In this document: positions 1 to 8,397 of the stretch, one piece after another
How positions within the stretch are numbered: position 1 is the first letter of the stretch
Layout: the number at the start of each line of letters is the position of its first letter
Assembly: GCF_025574465.1 (NCBI RefSeq)
Contig: NZ_JAOBPP010000016.1
Coordinates: 101,872 to 165,871 of the forward strand
DNA: 64,000 bases
Source of the DNA: Kordiimonas aestuarii
Lineage (GTDB): Bacteria; Pseudomonadota; Alphaproteobacteria; Sphingomonadales; Kordiimonadaceae
Reading direction: 5' to 3'
The notes under the pieces: generated by a model
The model's database searches: none
What the model was told of the DNA's origin: nothing
Seen by the model: the letters and a program-made list of their open reading frames with translations, nothing else
Position numbers and translations under genes: made by a program

Positions 1-490
1 CCGCCTGTGTGGAGTTGGTGATCCACATCTTGGTGCCGTTGATGACATAGTCGTCGCCGTCCTTGACCGAGGTTGTCTTGATCGCCGCCACGTCCGACCC
101 CGCGTGCGGTTCGGACACCGCGATCGAACACACCATGTCACCCGAAATTGCCGGGGCGAGGAACTCACGCCGGAGCTCGTCAGAGCCGAAGCGGGCAAGT
201 GCCGGGGTGGCCATATTGGTCTGCACGCTGATACCCATGGGCACGCCGCCACAGTTGATGCCGCCAAGCTCCTCGGCGAGGATCATCTCATAGGAATAAT
301 CAAGGCCAAGCCCGCCGTATTCCTCGGGTTTCGAGATGCCGAGAAGGCCAAGGTCGCCCATTTTCTTGAACAGTTCGTGCGCGGGGAAAATGCCCGCTTC
401 TTCCCACGCGTCCACATGGGGGTTGATCTCTTCATCCACAAAACGTGCGACGGTGCGCCGTAGTTCCTTGTGTTCATCTGTGAATAGCAT
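1..490 (-). CDS. atuD: acyl-CoA dehydrogenase, N-terminal part (AtuD-like citronellyl-CoA dehydrogenase); runs off the left edge
   Basis: Reading the minus strand from the ATG at 488-490 gives an open frame to base 1, so about 163 residues of a roughly 385-residue protein are visible. The start MLFTDEHKELRRTVARFV and the later segments GLLGISKPEEYGGLGLDYSY, VCSIAVSEPHAGSDVA and NGTKMWITNS are the classic N-terminal and FAD/substrate loops of acyl-CoA dehydrogenases. The enzyme would introduce a 2,3-double bond into an acyl-CoA using FAD. It lies 18 bp behind the carboxylase gene and is co-oriented with it and with an SDR gene, the order atuB-atuC-atuD known from citronellol/geraniol degradation. 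The dehydrogenase family call is secure; the citronellyl-CoA substrate is inferred from neighbours only. Confidence 0.82.
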   Translation of the reverse strand, partial: MLFTDEHKELRRTVARFVDEEINPHVDAWEEAGIFPAHELFKKMGDLGLLGISKPEEYGGLGLDYSYEMILAEELGGINCGGVPMGISVQTNMATPALARFGSDELRREFLAPAISGDMVCSIAVSEPHAGSDVAAIKTTSVKDGDDYVINGTKMWITNSTQA

Positions 491-508
491 GTGTCTTCCC
501 CGTTAGTG

Positions 509-2113
509 TTAAAAGCGTGCGACGCCGAAGGTGTTGGGCCGAAGGCTGCGGCTGTCCGCGTCCCGGCAGATATCCAGCAGGTAAATTAAGAGCTTGCGTG
601 TATCGCGTGGGTCGATGATGCCGTCGTCCCATAGCCGCGCGCTGCCGTATAGCGCGGTGGAGCAGGCGTCCATCTGTTCGGCAGTGGCGGCTTCCATGGC
701 CTCAAGCTGGTTCATGTCTGCCTCAAGCCCCATGCGTTTGGCTTTCTCAAGTCCCACGATCTTGAGCACCATGCCCGCCTGCGCACCACCCATGACCGCC
801 GTTTTCACATTGGGCCATGAGAAGACGAACCGCGGGTCCACGCCCCGCCCACACATGGCATAGTTGCCGGCACCATAGCTGCCACCAATGTGGATGGAGA
901 TGCGCGGCACCCGCGCGTTGGTGACGGCCTGAATAAGCTTCGACCCGTGTTTGACAATGCCGCCTGCCTCTGCATCCTTGCCTACCATAAAGCCAGTGGT
1001 GTTATGCAGGAACAGGATCGGCACCCCTGCTTGATCACAAAGCTGAACAAAATGCGCGGCTTTGGTGGCACCCTTCGGCGTGATCGGGCCATTGTTGCCG
1101 ATGATGCCCACGGTTTCACCCGCGATGGTCACATGCCCGCACACGGTCTGGCTGTCATAGTCATTCTTGAAATCAAGGAAGTCCGAGCCGTCCGCCAGTC
1201 GTGCGATCACTTCCCGCACGTCATAGGGGGTCTTGGAATCCGCGGGTACGATGCCGATCAGGTCATCCGTCGGGTACTTCGGTTCTATAACCGAACAATC
1301 GTTCTGGTAATTCTTCCAGGGCAGGCGCGCCATGATATCTCGCGCGATGCGGATACCGTCCGCATCGTCTTCCGCCAGATATTCTGCTGTGCCGGTGACT
1401 TCGGCGTGCAGTTCCGCGCCGCCCAGTTCCTCGTCATTGGCAATCTCGCCCGTTGCGGCCTTGAGGAGCGGCGGCCCGGCGAGAAACACTTTCGATCTCC
1501 CGCGCACCATGACCACATAGTCAGAGAGGCCTGGCTGGTAGGCCCCGCCAGCCGTGGAGCTGCCGTGCACCACCGAGATTTGCGGGATACCGGCCGCCGA
1601 CAGCCGCGCCTGGTTGGCGAAGCTGCGTGCGCCCTCGACAAACATGTCTGAGACATGCTGAAGGTTGGCGCCGCCGCCTTCCATCAGGCCAACGATGGGC
1701 AGTTTGTTCTCAAGCGCAATATCCTGAAGGCGCAGGGATTTATTGAGCCCCGCGGGCGTGACCGTGCCGCCCTTCACCGCGCTATTGGAGACAATCACCA
1801 TGCAGCGTTTGCCTGAGACATAACCGATGCCTGCGATAGAACCACCTGCGCCGGAGCCGTCCCGGTCGTCATACATCAGGTAGCCAGCGAGAGCTGAAAG
1901 CTCAAGGAACGGGGTGCCGGGGTCGAGAAGCAGCGCAAGCCGCTCCTTGGGCAGCAGCTTGCCGCGTTTGTCAAACAGCGGACGTGCTTTTTCCTGCGCT
2001 GCGGATTTGAGGTCTTCAATGCGCGCAATCTCATCGAGCAGCGCCTGCATGGCGGCTGCATTCTCAATGAATGTATCTGATGCCGTATCGATGCGGCTTT
2101 CAATGACCGGCAT
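509..2113 (-). CDS. atuC: acyl-CoA carboxylase beta (carboxyltransferase) subunit, geranyl-/methylcrotonyl-CoA type
   Basis: A 534-residue carboxyltransferase, the usual length for the beta subunit of biotin-dependent methylcrotonyl-CoA or geranyl-CoA carboxylase. Two crotonase-fold halves are visible. The first carries GLMEGGGANLQHVSDMF and SVVHGSSTAGGAYQPGLSDY, and the second carries GIIGNNGPITPKGATKAAHF, FLHNTTGFMVG and IGGSYGAGNYAMCGRG. It would move a carboxyl group from carboxybiotin to the gamma-methyl of an unsaturated acyl-CoA. The biotin-bearing alpha subunit is not in the window and should lie beyond the left edge. It starts 2 bp after the SDR gene, so the two are co-transcribed. 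Absence of leucine-pathway genes and the SDR/TetR context favour geranyl-CoA over methylcrotonyl-CoA, but this is inference. Confidence 0.82.
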   Translation of the reverse strand: MPVIESRIDTASDTFIENAAAMQALLDEIARIEDLKSAAQEKARPLFDKRGKLLPKERLALLLDPGTPFLELSALAGYLMYDDRDGSGAGGSIAGIGYVSGKRCMVIVSNSAVKGGTVTPAGLNKSLRLQDIALENKLPIVGLMEGGGANLQHVSDMFVEGARSFANQARLSAAGIPQISVVHGSSTAGGAYQPGLSDYVVMVRGRSKVFLAGPPLLKAATGEIANDEELGGAELHAEVTGTAEYLAEDDADGIRIARDIMARLPWKNYQNDCSVIEPKYPTDDLIGIVPADSKTPYDVREVIARLADGSDFLDFKNDYDSQTVCGHVTIAGETVGIIGNNGPITPKGATKAAHFVQLCDQAGVPILFLHNTTGFMVGKDAEAGGIVKHGSKLIQAVTNARVPRISIHIGGSYGAGNYAMCGRGVDPRFVFSWPNVKTAVMGGAQAGMVLKIVGLEKAKRMGLEADMNQLEAMEAATAEQMDACSTALYGSARLWDDGIIDPRDTRKLLIYLLDICRDADSRSLRPNTFGVARF

Positions 2114-2115
2114 GG

Positions 2116-3003
2116 TCAGTCCTTTTTCCTGAGCGCTTTGGGCGGCACATAACGGTGGAAACCCTGATAGCTTTCGCTGTTTTTTGCGCCTTGTGGCGGG
2201 AAGAGCGGGCTAAACAGGCTGCCGCCGCCATCGACCCTGATGCTGGCGCCAGAGATGAAGTTGGCCCCGTCTGACAACAGGAACACGATCACCGAGGCGA
2301 TTTCGGCCTCTGTGGCGATGCGCCCGAGCGGCACCATGTTCTTGAGCTGCGGCAGCATGGCTTGCACGCCGGGGTCCTCATAGGTATCGAACCCGGACGA
2401 CGCGACCCAGCCGGGCGCAACAGCATTGGTGCGGATGCCAAAACGGCCCCATTCGACAGCAGCGGTTTTGGCGAGATTGTCACACGCCGCGCGCGCAGCA
2501 CCCGAATGGCCCATGGTGGGCATGCCGGCCCAGAAATCGGCGGTGATATTCACAATCGCGCCGCCGGTATCCTTCATGCTTTGGGTCACCAGTTCACGGG
2601 AGACATTGAAGGCCCCCACCACATTGGTGCGCAGCACGGTCTCAAACCCTTTGGTGGAGATGGCTTCTAGCGGGGAGGGGTACTGCCCGCCCGCGTTGTT
2701 GACAAGGCCGGTGACCGGCTCGCCTTCCGCCACGATCTCGCCAATGGCTTTGCGCACGGCGTCCTCATCGCGGATGTCGAAGGCCTTGAAAGTGCACTTG
2801 CCGCCGTCGTCGGTGATCTCCTCAACCACCTTTTTCAGCTTGTCTTCCCCGCGCCCGGTGATGATGACATCAGCGCCGAGGTGTGCGAGTTCATGCGCCG
2901 TGCAACGGCCAATGCCGCTGCCGCCCCCGGTGACGATGATGCGTTTCCCGGTGAAAAGCCCCGACCTGAACACCGAGAGATATCCCGCTGCCGCGTCCTT
3001 CAT
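2116..3003 (-). CDS. atuB: short-chain dehydrogenase/reductase, AtuB-like (citronellol/citronellal dehydrogenase type)
   Basis: A 295-residue SDR with the cofactor motif VTGGGSGIGR (residues about 25-34), the NNAG motif (VNNAGGQYP) and the terminal VDGGGS. The active-site region is unusual: the normal YxxxK reads HSGAARAACDN, so the catalytic Tyr/Lys pair is replaced, as in the 2,4-dienoyl-CoA reductase-like SDR branch. The N-terminal extension YLSVFRSGLFTGK and the C-terminal tail ending YQGFHRYVPP extend beyond the minimal SDR core. First gene of the atuB-C-D-like operon, reading away from the TetR regulator across a 123-bp promoter region. The SDR fold is certain; the exact substrate (an isoprenoid alcohol or CoA ester) is inferred. 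Confidence 0.75.
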   Translation of the reverse strand: MKDAAAGYLSVFRSGLFTGKRIIVTGGGSGIGRCTAHELAHLGADVIITGRGEDKLKKVVEEITDDGGKCTFKAFDIRDEDAVRKAIGEIVAEGEPVTGLVNNAGGQYPSPLEAISTKGFETVLRTNVVGAFNVSRELVTQSMKDTGGAIVNITADFWAGMPTMGHSGAARAACDNLAKTAAVEWGRFGIRTNAVAPGWVASSGFDTYEDPGVQAMLPQLKNMVPLGRIATEAEIASVIVFLLSDGANFISGASIRVDGGGSLFSPLFPPQGAKNSESYQGFHRYVPPKALRKKD

Positions 3004-3075
3004 ACCCAGTCCACTCCCTTCTCAAAGCGTGGTCGCTTCACTCAAATTCAAGTAATCAATGCGATTACCATAAAA

Positions 3076-3095
3076 ACAAGCAAGCGCTTGGTTGT
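3076..3095. promoter_or_regulatory. 20-bp near-perfect palindrome, likely operator of the divergent TetR regulator
   Basis: The two halves are ACAAGCAAGC and GCTTGGTTGT; they pair perfectly except at one position per half-site. The site lies midway between the divergent starts at 3003 (minus) and 3127 (plus), the normal place for a TetR-family repressor to control both its own gene and the catabolic operon. Binding by the product of 3127-3729 is inferred from position. Confidence 0.6.
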
Positions 3096-3126
3096 CAAAT
3101 AAATCAGAAAGGATTATCGTCAAGTC

Positions 3127-3729
3127 ATGGACGATGTGATGAACAAACAGGCGCTTCGGGATGCGGGCATAAGCCCCGCAAAAGCGCGCATTGTGGCGAA
3201 AGCCGTTGATCTCTTTCACGAAAAAGGGTTCGAGCGTACAACCGTGCGTGATATCGCGGCTGCCACCGGCATCTTGTCCGGCAGCCTGTTTCATCACTTC
3301 AAGAACAAGCAGGAGATCCTCTATACCGCGATGGCGATGACGACTCGCGGCATGGGGGAGCGCGCGGAAGCGGCGGTTGCAGGCATCAGTAACCCGGTCG
3401 AACAGCTCAAGGCCCTGATCATCTGCGAGCTAAGCTCCATCCACCGGGAAGATGGCCACGCGGCTTACGTGCTGGTGGATGAATGGCGCAGCCTCGACGA
3501 AGCCTCGCGCGACAAGGTGCTGGCGCTCAGGGATGGGTCTTACGAGAAATGCTGGATGGCTGCGCTGGATGGCTGCGATGAGCAGGGCCTCCTGAAGTCC
3601 CCGCCCAAGATTGCGCGTCAGCTTATCCGCGGTGCACTGGCCTGGACGCGCAACTGGTACCGCACGGACGGTGACCTCACCCTCGCGGGGCTTGCGGATG
3701 AAGTTACGAACAGTTTCCTGAAACCTTAG
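3127..3729 (+). CDS. TetR/AcrR family transcriptional regulator (AtuR-like position)
   Basis: A 200-residue protein with a typical TetR N-terminal helix-turn-helix: KARIVAKAVDLFHEKGFERTTVRDIAAATGILSGSLFHHFKNKQEIL is split over residues about 19-65. The C-terminal ligand-binding half is all-helical and unremarkable. It is divergent from the SDR-carboxylase-dehydrogenase operon, with a palindrome between them, so it probably represses that operon and is induced by an acyl-CoA or isoprenoid intermediate. In the Pseudomonas acyclic terpene cluster the TetR gene atuR occupies this place. A second in-frame ATG at 3139 could be the real start; no strong ribosome binding site decides it. The stop overlaps the convergent TauE/SafE gene by 4 bp. 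Confidence 0.85.
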   Translation: MDDVMNKQALRDAGISPAKARIVAKAVDLFHEKGFERTTVRDIAAATGILSGSLFHHFKNKQEILYTAMAMTTRGMGERAEAAVAGISNPVEQLKALIICELSSIHREDGHAAYVLVDEWRSLDEASRDKVLALRDGSYEKCWMAALDGCDEQGLLKSPPKIARQLIRGALAWTRNWYRTDGDLTLAGLADEVTNSFLKP

Positions 3730-4481
3730 GGCAGGAGTGCCGCTGCAGCCACGCTGAGGCCAATGGCAAACAGCGCAGCGATGGCGACCTTGCGGTAGGC
3801 GGCGGTGCCGTGTTTTTCAAACAGCCACGTCCCCGTTTTGTCACCCACCAGCATGGCGGGGAAGGCGATGGCGGTCAGGATAAGCTCCCGCGAGGTGATG
3901 ATGCCTTCAGCCGAATAGGTGACGGTCGCGAAGGTGGCTGACAGCAGGAAAAATCCCATCAGGAAGGCGCGGGCGATGCGCGGGTTCTCATACACCGCAA
4001 CGGAATAGATGATCACCGGCGGGCCGGGGATGGCGAGCGCGCCATTCATCAGGCCGGACGCAAGGCCGGCCACCGCGCCAGTCGGACCGCCTTCCCGGTG
4101 TGGGGCCGGTTTGAATTTGGCGAGCAGCAGACAGGCGGCCATCACCGTGAGCCCGATCAACAGCCGGAAGGTGTCAGGGCTGAAGAGCAGCAGCAGATAT
4201 GTGCCCATGAGGGTGCCGACGGCGGAAAGCACAATCATCGGCCCCATGCTGCGGTAGGGAATGTCGTGGCGGTATGAATTCAGCGTCTGGAGCGATATCA
4301 CTAACGTCAGCATCACAATCATGCTGGCCGCCGTCGTGGGCGCGAGGAAAAGGCTCAGCACTGGCAAGGCTGCAAGCGCAAAGCCGAAACCTGTGAAGGA
4401 GCGCAAGGCTGCCGCAGCCATGATGGCGGCTGCCATGCCAAAGATGGCCCAGCCGCCAATGCCGGAAAGGATCGTTTCCAT
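3726..4481 (-). CDS. TauE/SafE-type membrane permease (sulfite/organosulfonate exporter family)
   Basis: A 251-residue polytopic inner-membrane protein with about eight hydrophobic helices and the paired internal repeat typical of TauE/SafE: AAALRSFTGFGFALAALPVLSLFL near the N-terminus and AGLASGLMNGALAIPGPPVIIY in the middle. Members export sulfite, sulfoacetate or related anions, or have unknown cargo. It is the last gene of a minus-strand operon behind an acylase-like amidohydrolase (6 bp gap) and a bile-acid-type symporter. This raises the possibility that it removes an anionic product released by the amidohydrolase. Substrate cannot be read from sequence. Confidence 0.8.
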   Translation of the reverse strand: METILSGIGGWAIFGMAAAIMAAAALRSFTGFGFALAALPVLSLFLAPTTAASMIVMLTLVISLQTLNSYRHDIPYRSMGPMIVLSAVGTLMGTYLLLLFSPDTFRLLIGLTVMAACLLLAKFKPAPHREGGPTGAVAGLASGLMNGALAIPGPPVIIYSVAVYENPRIARAFLMGFFLLSATFATVTYSAEGIITSRELILTAIAFPAMLVGDKTGTWLFEKHGTAAYRKVAIAALFAIGLSVAAAALLP

Positions 4482-4487
4482 AAAAGC

Positions 4488-6269
4488 TTACGCTGCCTTT
4501 TGCGCCGCGTTGCTGCCCAGCCGGACAAGGCGGCCGGGTTTTGCGCCCGTCAGTTCATCATTTTCGACCACAAGCTCACCGTCCACTATGGTGGCGATAT
4601 AGCCGCTGGCTTCCTGCAACAGACGCTGGCCGCCTGCGGGCAGGTCCTTCACCATATGCGGGGCGTGCAGGCGCAAGTCTTTGTGGTTGATGACATTGAT
4701 GTTGGCTTTCATGCCAACCTTGAGCCGCCCGCGGTCCCTGAAGCCGACATAATCCGCAAGGTCAGCGGTCAGCATTCTCACAGCCCGCGTGAGCTCAATG
4801 CGCTCTCCCTTCACCCGGTCCCGCGTCCAGTAGGACAAGAGGTAGGTGGGGAAGCTGGCGTCACACACGGTGCCGACATGCGCGCCGCCGTCCGACAGGC
4901 CCATCAGCGACTGCGGGTGGTTCATCATGGTGTAGACGGCTTCATAATTGAGGTTGGTATAGTTATAGATAGGGAAATACAGGAACTCGTGTCCGTCTTT
5001 CTCCAGCAGGATGTCATAGATTTTATCCAGCGGTTTGACGCTGTCCGCTTCCGCCATCTTATAGACCGATTGATCCACACCCTGTTCATAATCCGGGTTC
5101 TCGCCCAGTTTGAACATCTTGCACGAAATAAAGTCGATCTGCTGCAACAGGATATCGGCAAGCGGCGGGATGGCTGTGCCGTCACCGGCCACTTTCTCGG
5201 AGCTTTCGGAAAGTAGTTGTTCCTTGAACGCCGGGTCTTTCATTTTCGCCATACGCTCTTCCAAAGGCAGGTGGCTGATTTTCTTGTAGCTTGGGAAGCC
5301 AATGAAGGGATGGAAGGTACACTGAAGCCCGAGGATCACGCCGATGCCGCGCGGCGCGACTTGCAGGCGCATGTTGATGCCCTTCGCAGATGCTTGTTCC
5401 GCGCGGGCCATGATGTCTTTCCACTGTTTTGGGGCAAAGTCGCGTTGCATCAGTGACAGCGAGAAGGGGCGCCCGCCGGATGCGTTGGCGAAGTCTTCCA
5501 GCAGGCCAAATTCGCGGTCGAAGGCGGTTGGGTCCCCGCGCTCAAGGTCAAAATCATTCACCGCTTGCAGTACACCGTGCCCGAGGCCCTTGAAAGCTTC
5601 GGCAATGCCCATCAGTTCTTCGCGCGTGGCCTCACTGGCCGGGGTCCATTCACCGTCTGCCGTGCGGTGCACGTCGGAGCGTCCGGTCGAGAAACCAACA
5701 GCCCCGGCTTCCAGTGCGGCGCGGGTCAACTCCCGCATTCTGGCGATGTCGTCGTCTGTGGCGGGTTCGCCTGATACCGCCCGTTCGCCCATCACGTAGA
5801 CGCGCAGGGGGTCATGCACCACTTGGGCGGCGAAATCGATGGTGTGGGGGAAGTCGATGGCGTCCATATAATCGCCGAAGCTTTCCCAGTTCCATGTCAG
5901 CCCTTCGGCAAGCGCGGTGCCGGGGATGTCCTCCACCCCTTCCATCAGGCGCACGAGGCGGGTGTGGTCGCTTTCGTGTACTGGCGCGAAGCCGACACCG
6001 CAACTGCCCATCACGGCAGTGGTGACGCCGTGGTTGACGCTGGGTTGCAGGTCCGCGTCCCACGAGACCTGGCCGTCATAGTGGGTATGCAGGTCGATAA
6101 ACCCCGGCGTCACGATCGCGCCTGTGGCGTCGATGATGCGCTCGGCGTCGCTGCCAAGCGCGCCAATGGCGGCGATTACACCGTCCTTGACCGCCACGTC
6201 AGCGCTGATACCGTCCGCGCCCGTGCCGTCATAAACGGTGCCGCCTTTGATGATGAGGTCATAAGCCAT
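4488..6269 (-). CDS. amidohydrolase family protein, N-acyl-D-amino-acid deacylase (D-aminoacylase)-like
   Basis: The start at 6267-6269 ([15 protein letters not shown]) is chosen because AGGAGG stands 6 nt upstream; an upstream in-frame extension to 6464 has no homologous content. The resulting 593-residue enzyme shows the metal-dependent hydrolase layout. An N-terminal beta-sandwich strand is followed by [17 protein letters not shown] with the HxH metal pair, [24 protein letters not shown], and a late DGGAHVG motif bearing the catalytic Asp. The C-terminal beta-sandwich segment contains [15 protein letters not shown]-aminoacylases of about 480-600 residues share this plan and cleave N-acyl groups from amino acids; the bacterial relatives are broad and mostly uncharacterised. 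Its gene overlaps the symporter gene by 11 bp, so translation is coupled. Confidence 0.8.
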   Translation of the reverse strand: MAYDLIIKGGTVYDGTGADGISADVAVKDGVIAAIGALGSDAERIIDATGAIVTPGFIDLHTHYDGQVSWDADLQPSVNHGVTTAVMGSCGVGFAPVHESDHTRLVRLMEGVEDIPGTALAEGLTWNWESFGDYMDAIDFPHTIDFAAQVVHDPLRVYVMGERAVSGEPATDDDIARMRELTRAALEAGAVGFSTGRSDVHRTADGEWTPASEATREELMGIAEAFKGLGHGVLQAVNDFDLERGDPTAFDREFGLLEDFANASGGRPFSLSLMQRDFAPKQWKDIMARAEQASAKGINMRLQVAPRGIGVILGLQCTFHPFIGFPSYKKISHLPLEERMAKMKDPAFKEQLLSESSEKVAGDGTAIPPLADILLQQIDFISCKMFKLGENPDYEQGVDQSVYKMAEADSVKPLDKIYDILLEKDGHEFLYFPIYNYTNLNYEAVYTMMNHPQSLMGLSDGGAHVGTVCDASFPTYLLSYWTRDRVKGERIELTRAVRMLTADLADYVGFRDRGRLKVGMKANINVINHKDLRLHAPHMVKDLPAGGQRLLQEASGYIATIVDGELVVENDELTGAKPGRLVRLGSNAAQKAA

Positions 6270-7215
6270 TGGTATCCTCCTGAAAGCTAAGGGGTTGCGG
6301 GGCTGGGCGGGCGCCAAACAGTCGGTACAGGCCGGTGACAGCAAAACCGCCGACAAAGTGCCACACACCCCATGTTGCGATGATAAGAAGGCCGGAGCCG
6401 AGCCCGCCAAACTGGCTGAGCATGATAAGAAGACCGAGGCCGGAATTCTGGATGCCAATCTCAAACACCAGCGCGCGCCGGGTGGCAGGCTTCTTCAGCG
6501 CAAGCCGCCCGACCAAAGCGCCCAGCATGAAGGCCAGTGCGTTATGCAGCACCACATAAGGCAGGATCACGCTGCCAAAGTCGCGGAGCAGATCGGCGTT
6601 GGTGTATAGCCCAACCGCCACGAGGACCACGATGATCAGCACTGCAATGGGCAGGCAGATTTTCTGCGCGCGGGCCGCAAGTGCGGGCCTGGCATGTGCG
6701 AGCCAGATGCCAAGCGAAAGCGGGATCAGAAGCGTGATGCTGGTGTTGATGATAAAGGCCACCCGGTCCAGCTCGATTGCGTCTACCAGTTCCCGCGTCG
6801 GGCCGTAAAGCCCGGTCCAGAACAGGATGGTAAACGGCAGGAACGCGGTGGAGAAAATGCTGGAACAGGTCGTGAGCGTAACGGAATAGGCTGTGTCGCC
6901 GTGGCTGAGCCGCGTAAACAGGTTGGAGACGTTACCACCGGGGCAGCAGGCCACGATCAGCATACCGAGCGCAATGCCCGGCATCGGCTTGAAAACCAGC
7001 AGGATGGCAAGGGTCAGCAGCGGCAGGCCAAGCACCTGCGCGGCAAAGCCGGTTGCCACGCTGCGTTTGTGGCTGCGCAGAAAGGCAAAGTCATCTGTCT
7101 TCAGCCCCAGCGCCACACTGAACATGGTGAAAGCCAGCGAAATGGCAAGGCCAAGCTGTGTGCTTGGCTCCATTGTCACGACGGCCTCATTGATCTCAGC
7201 GAGACTGGCGATCAC
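6259..7215 (-). CDS. bile acid:sodium symporter (BASS) family transporter
   Basis: A 318-residue hydrophobic protein with about ten membrane helices. The family signatures are visible: GLKTDDF near the N-terminus, the unwound sodium-binding stretch ACCPGGNVSNLF at about residue 90, and the second crossover FEIGIQNSGLGLLI near residue 245. The family imports organic anions such as bile acids, pantoate or 2-oxo acids with sodium. It is the first gene of an operon continuing into a deacylase-like amidohydrolase and a TauE/SafE permease. This suggests uptake of an acylated or conjugated compound that is then hydrolysed. Divergent from the AraC regulator at 7333. Confidence 0.85.
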   Translation of the reverse strand: MIASLAEINEAVVTMEPSTQLGLAISLAFTMFSVALGLKTDDFAFLRSHKRSVATGFAAQVLGLPLLTLAILLVFKPMPGIALGMLIVACCPGGNVSNLFTRLSHGDTAYSVTLTTCSSIFSTAFLPFTILFWTGLYGPTRELVDAIELDRVAFIINTSITLLIPLSLGIWLAHARPALAARAQKICLPIAVLIIVVLVAVGLYTNADLLRDFGSVILPYVVLHNALAFMLGALVGRLALKKPATRRALVFEIGIQNSGLGLLIMLSQFGGLGSGLLIIATWGVWHFVGGFAVTGLYRLFGARPAPQPLSFQEDTNGL

Positions 7216-7332
7216 GCCCTCCTTCCCTAAACTTCCCTCCCACAGGAAAGCTTAATCTACTTGACGAATGCCGCCGATGGAATGACAGTCGGCGTCTAAA
7301 AATTGATATTTTACGCCAAGAGATGGCACCTG

Positions 7333-8322
7333 ATGACCGAAACCGTTTTAGCCCGATACCTCGCGAGCCTCGCCCAGACCATGGAGCGAGACTATGCTGT
7401 GCCGCGCGAAAAACTTTTTGCTGAAGCCGATGTCAGTCTCGTGGACGGCGTCGAGCGCATCCCCGAGCAGGACGCCGAAGCGCTATGGGCGGCGGCTGAC
7501 CGGCTGGCTGGTGACGGCCTTCTAGGTGTCCGTGTGGGTAAAAGTGTGCGCTACGGCACCTATGCCACCCTTGGCCATATGCTTGTCACCAGCGAAACGG
7601 TGGGTGAGGCGCTCAGGGAAGCATGCGATTATGCGCTTTATGTCGGTGCTGCCGGGCGTTTTGACCTGGCGGAAGACGGTGGGGAATGCCGCCTGACCTA
7701 CACACCAGTGCGGCCTGACTGGCAGGCGGCCGAGGTGCGCTCTGAGGCTGTGTTGCTGCCCTTTGCCCGCTTTGCCCGCTGGGCGTCGCCCGGCGTGGCG
7801 CCTGTGCGGGTGGAACTGATGCGCGGGCAGCCTGATAATGCGAACGCGTTCGAGACGGCCTTCGAAGCGCCGGTGATCTTCGGCGCGCCTGAGCATGCGA
7901 TGGTGTGGCCAAGGGATGCCATGCACCAGCCGATGAATGATGCAAACCCCGCGCTGCATGCCATGCTAAAGCAGCACGTGCAGGCCGAGATGCCGGGTGA
8001 AGGCAGTGTGTCGGCGCGCGTTAAGGCCTATGTTGGCAAGCAGTTGGACGCGCAATCAGGCGGTCTCACGGCCCGTGACGCCGCAGCCGCGCTTTCCCTG
8101 TCGCTGCGCAGCCTGCAACGGGAACTGGCCTGCGAAGGCGCAAGTTTTCGTGATATATTGGCCGATGTGCGCCGGGAAAAGGCGCGGCTATTGTTGCTGG
8201 CCGACGGCTTGAGCGTGCAGGAAACTTCGGCCCGGCTTGGTTATTCGGAACCCGCAGCATTCGTGCGCGCCTTTCGCCGCTGGTATGGCCGCGCCCCGGC
8301 TGAATATGCCCGCAATCAATAA
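7333..8322 (+). CDS. AraC family transcriptional regulator
   Basis: The ATG at 7333 (MTETVLARYLASL) is preferred over a TTG ten codons upstream. The 329-residue protein has an N-terminal arabinose-binding-like domain of the OruR/ArgR type: residues about 1-200 include FAEADVSLVDGVERIPEQD and GTYATLGHMLVTSETVGEALR. The C-terminal AraC double helix-turn-helix includes LSLSLRSLQRELACEGASFRDIL and SARLGYSEPAAFVRAFRRWYGRAPAEYA. Located back-to-back with the symporter-amidohydrolase-TauE operon, and therefore the likely activator of it, responding to a substrate or breakdown product. It could also act on the downstream exported amidohydrolase at 8398. Confidence 0.85.
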   Translation: MTETVLARYLASLAQTMERDYAVPREKLFAEADVSLVDGVERIPEQDAEALWAAADRLAGDGLLGVRVGKSVRYGTYATLGHMLVTSETVGEALREACDYALYVGAAGRFDLAEDGGECRLTYTPVRPDWQAAEVRSEAVLLPFARFARWASPGVAPVRVELMRGQPDNANAFETAFEAPVIFGAPEHAMVWPRDAMHQPMNDANPALHAMLKQHVQAEMPGEGSVSARVKAYVGKQLDAQSGGLTARDAAAALSLSLRSLQRELACEGASFRDILADVRREKARLLLLADGLSVQETSARLGYSEPAAFVRAFRRWYGRAPAEYARNQ

Positions 8323-8397
8323 AGCCTCTAGCATCCACCCCTCGAACGGTTTTATGGTCGGCTAAATGTACCGAATGAAAACGGAAGGGACGTCACA

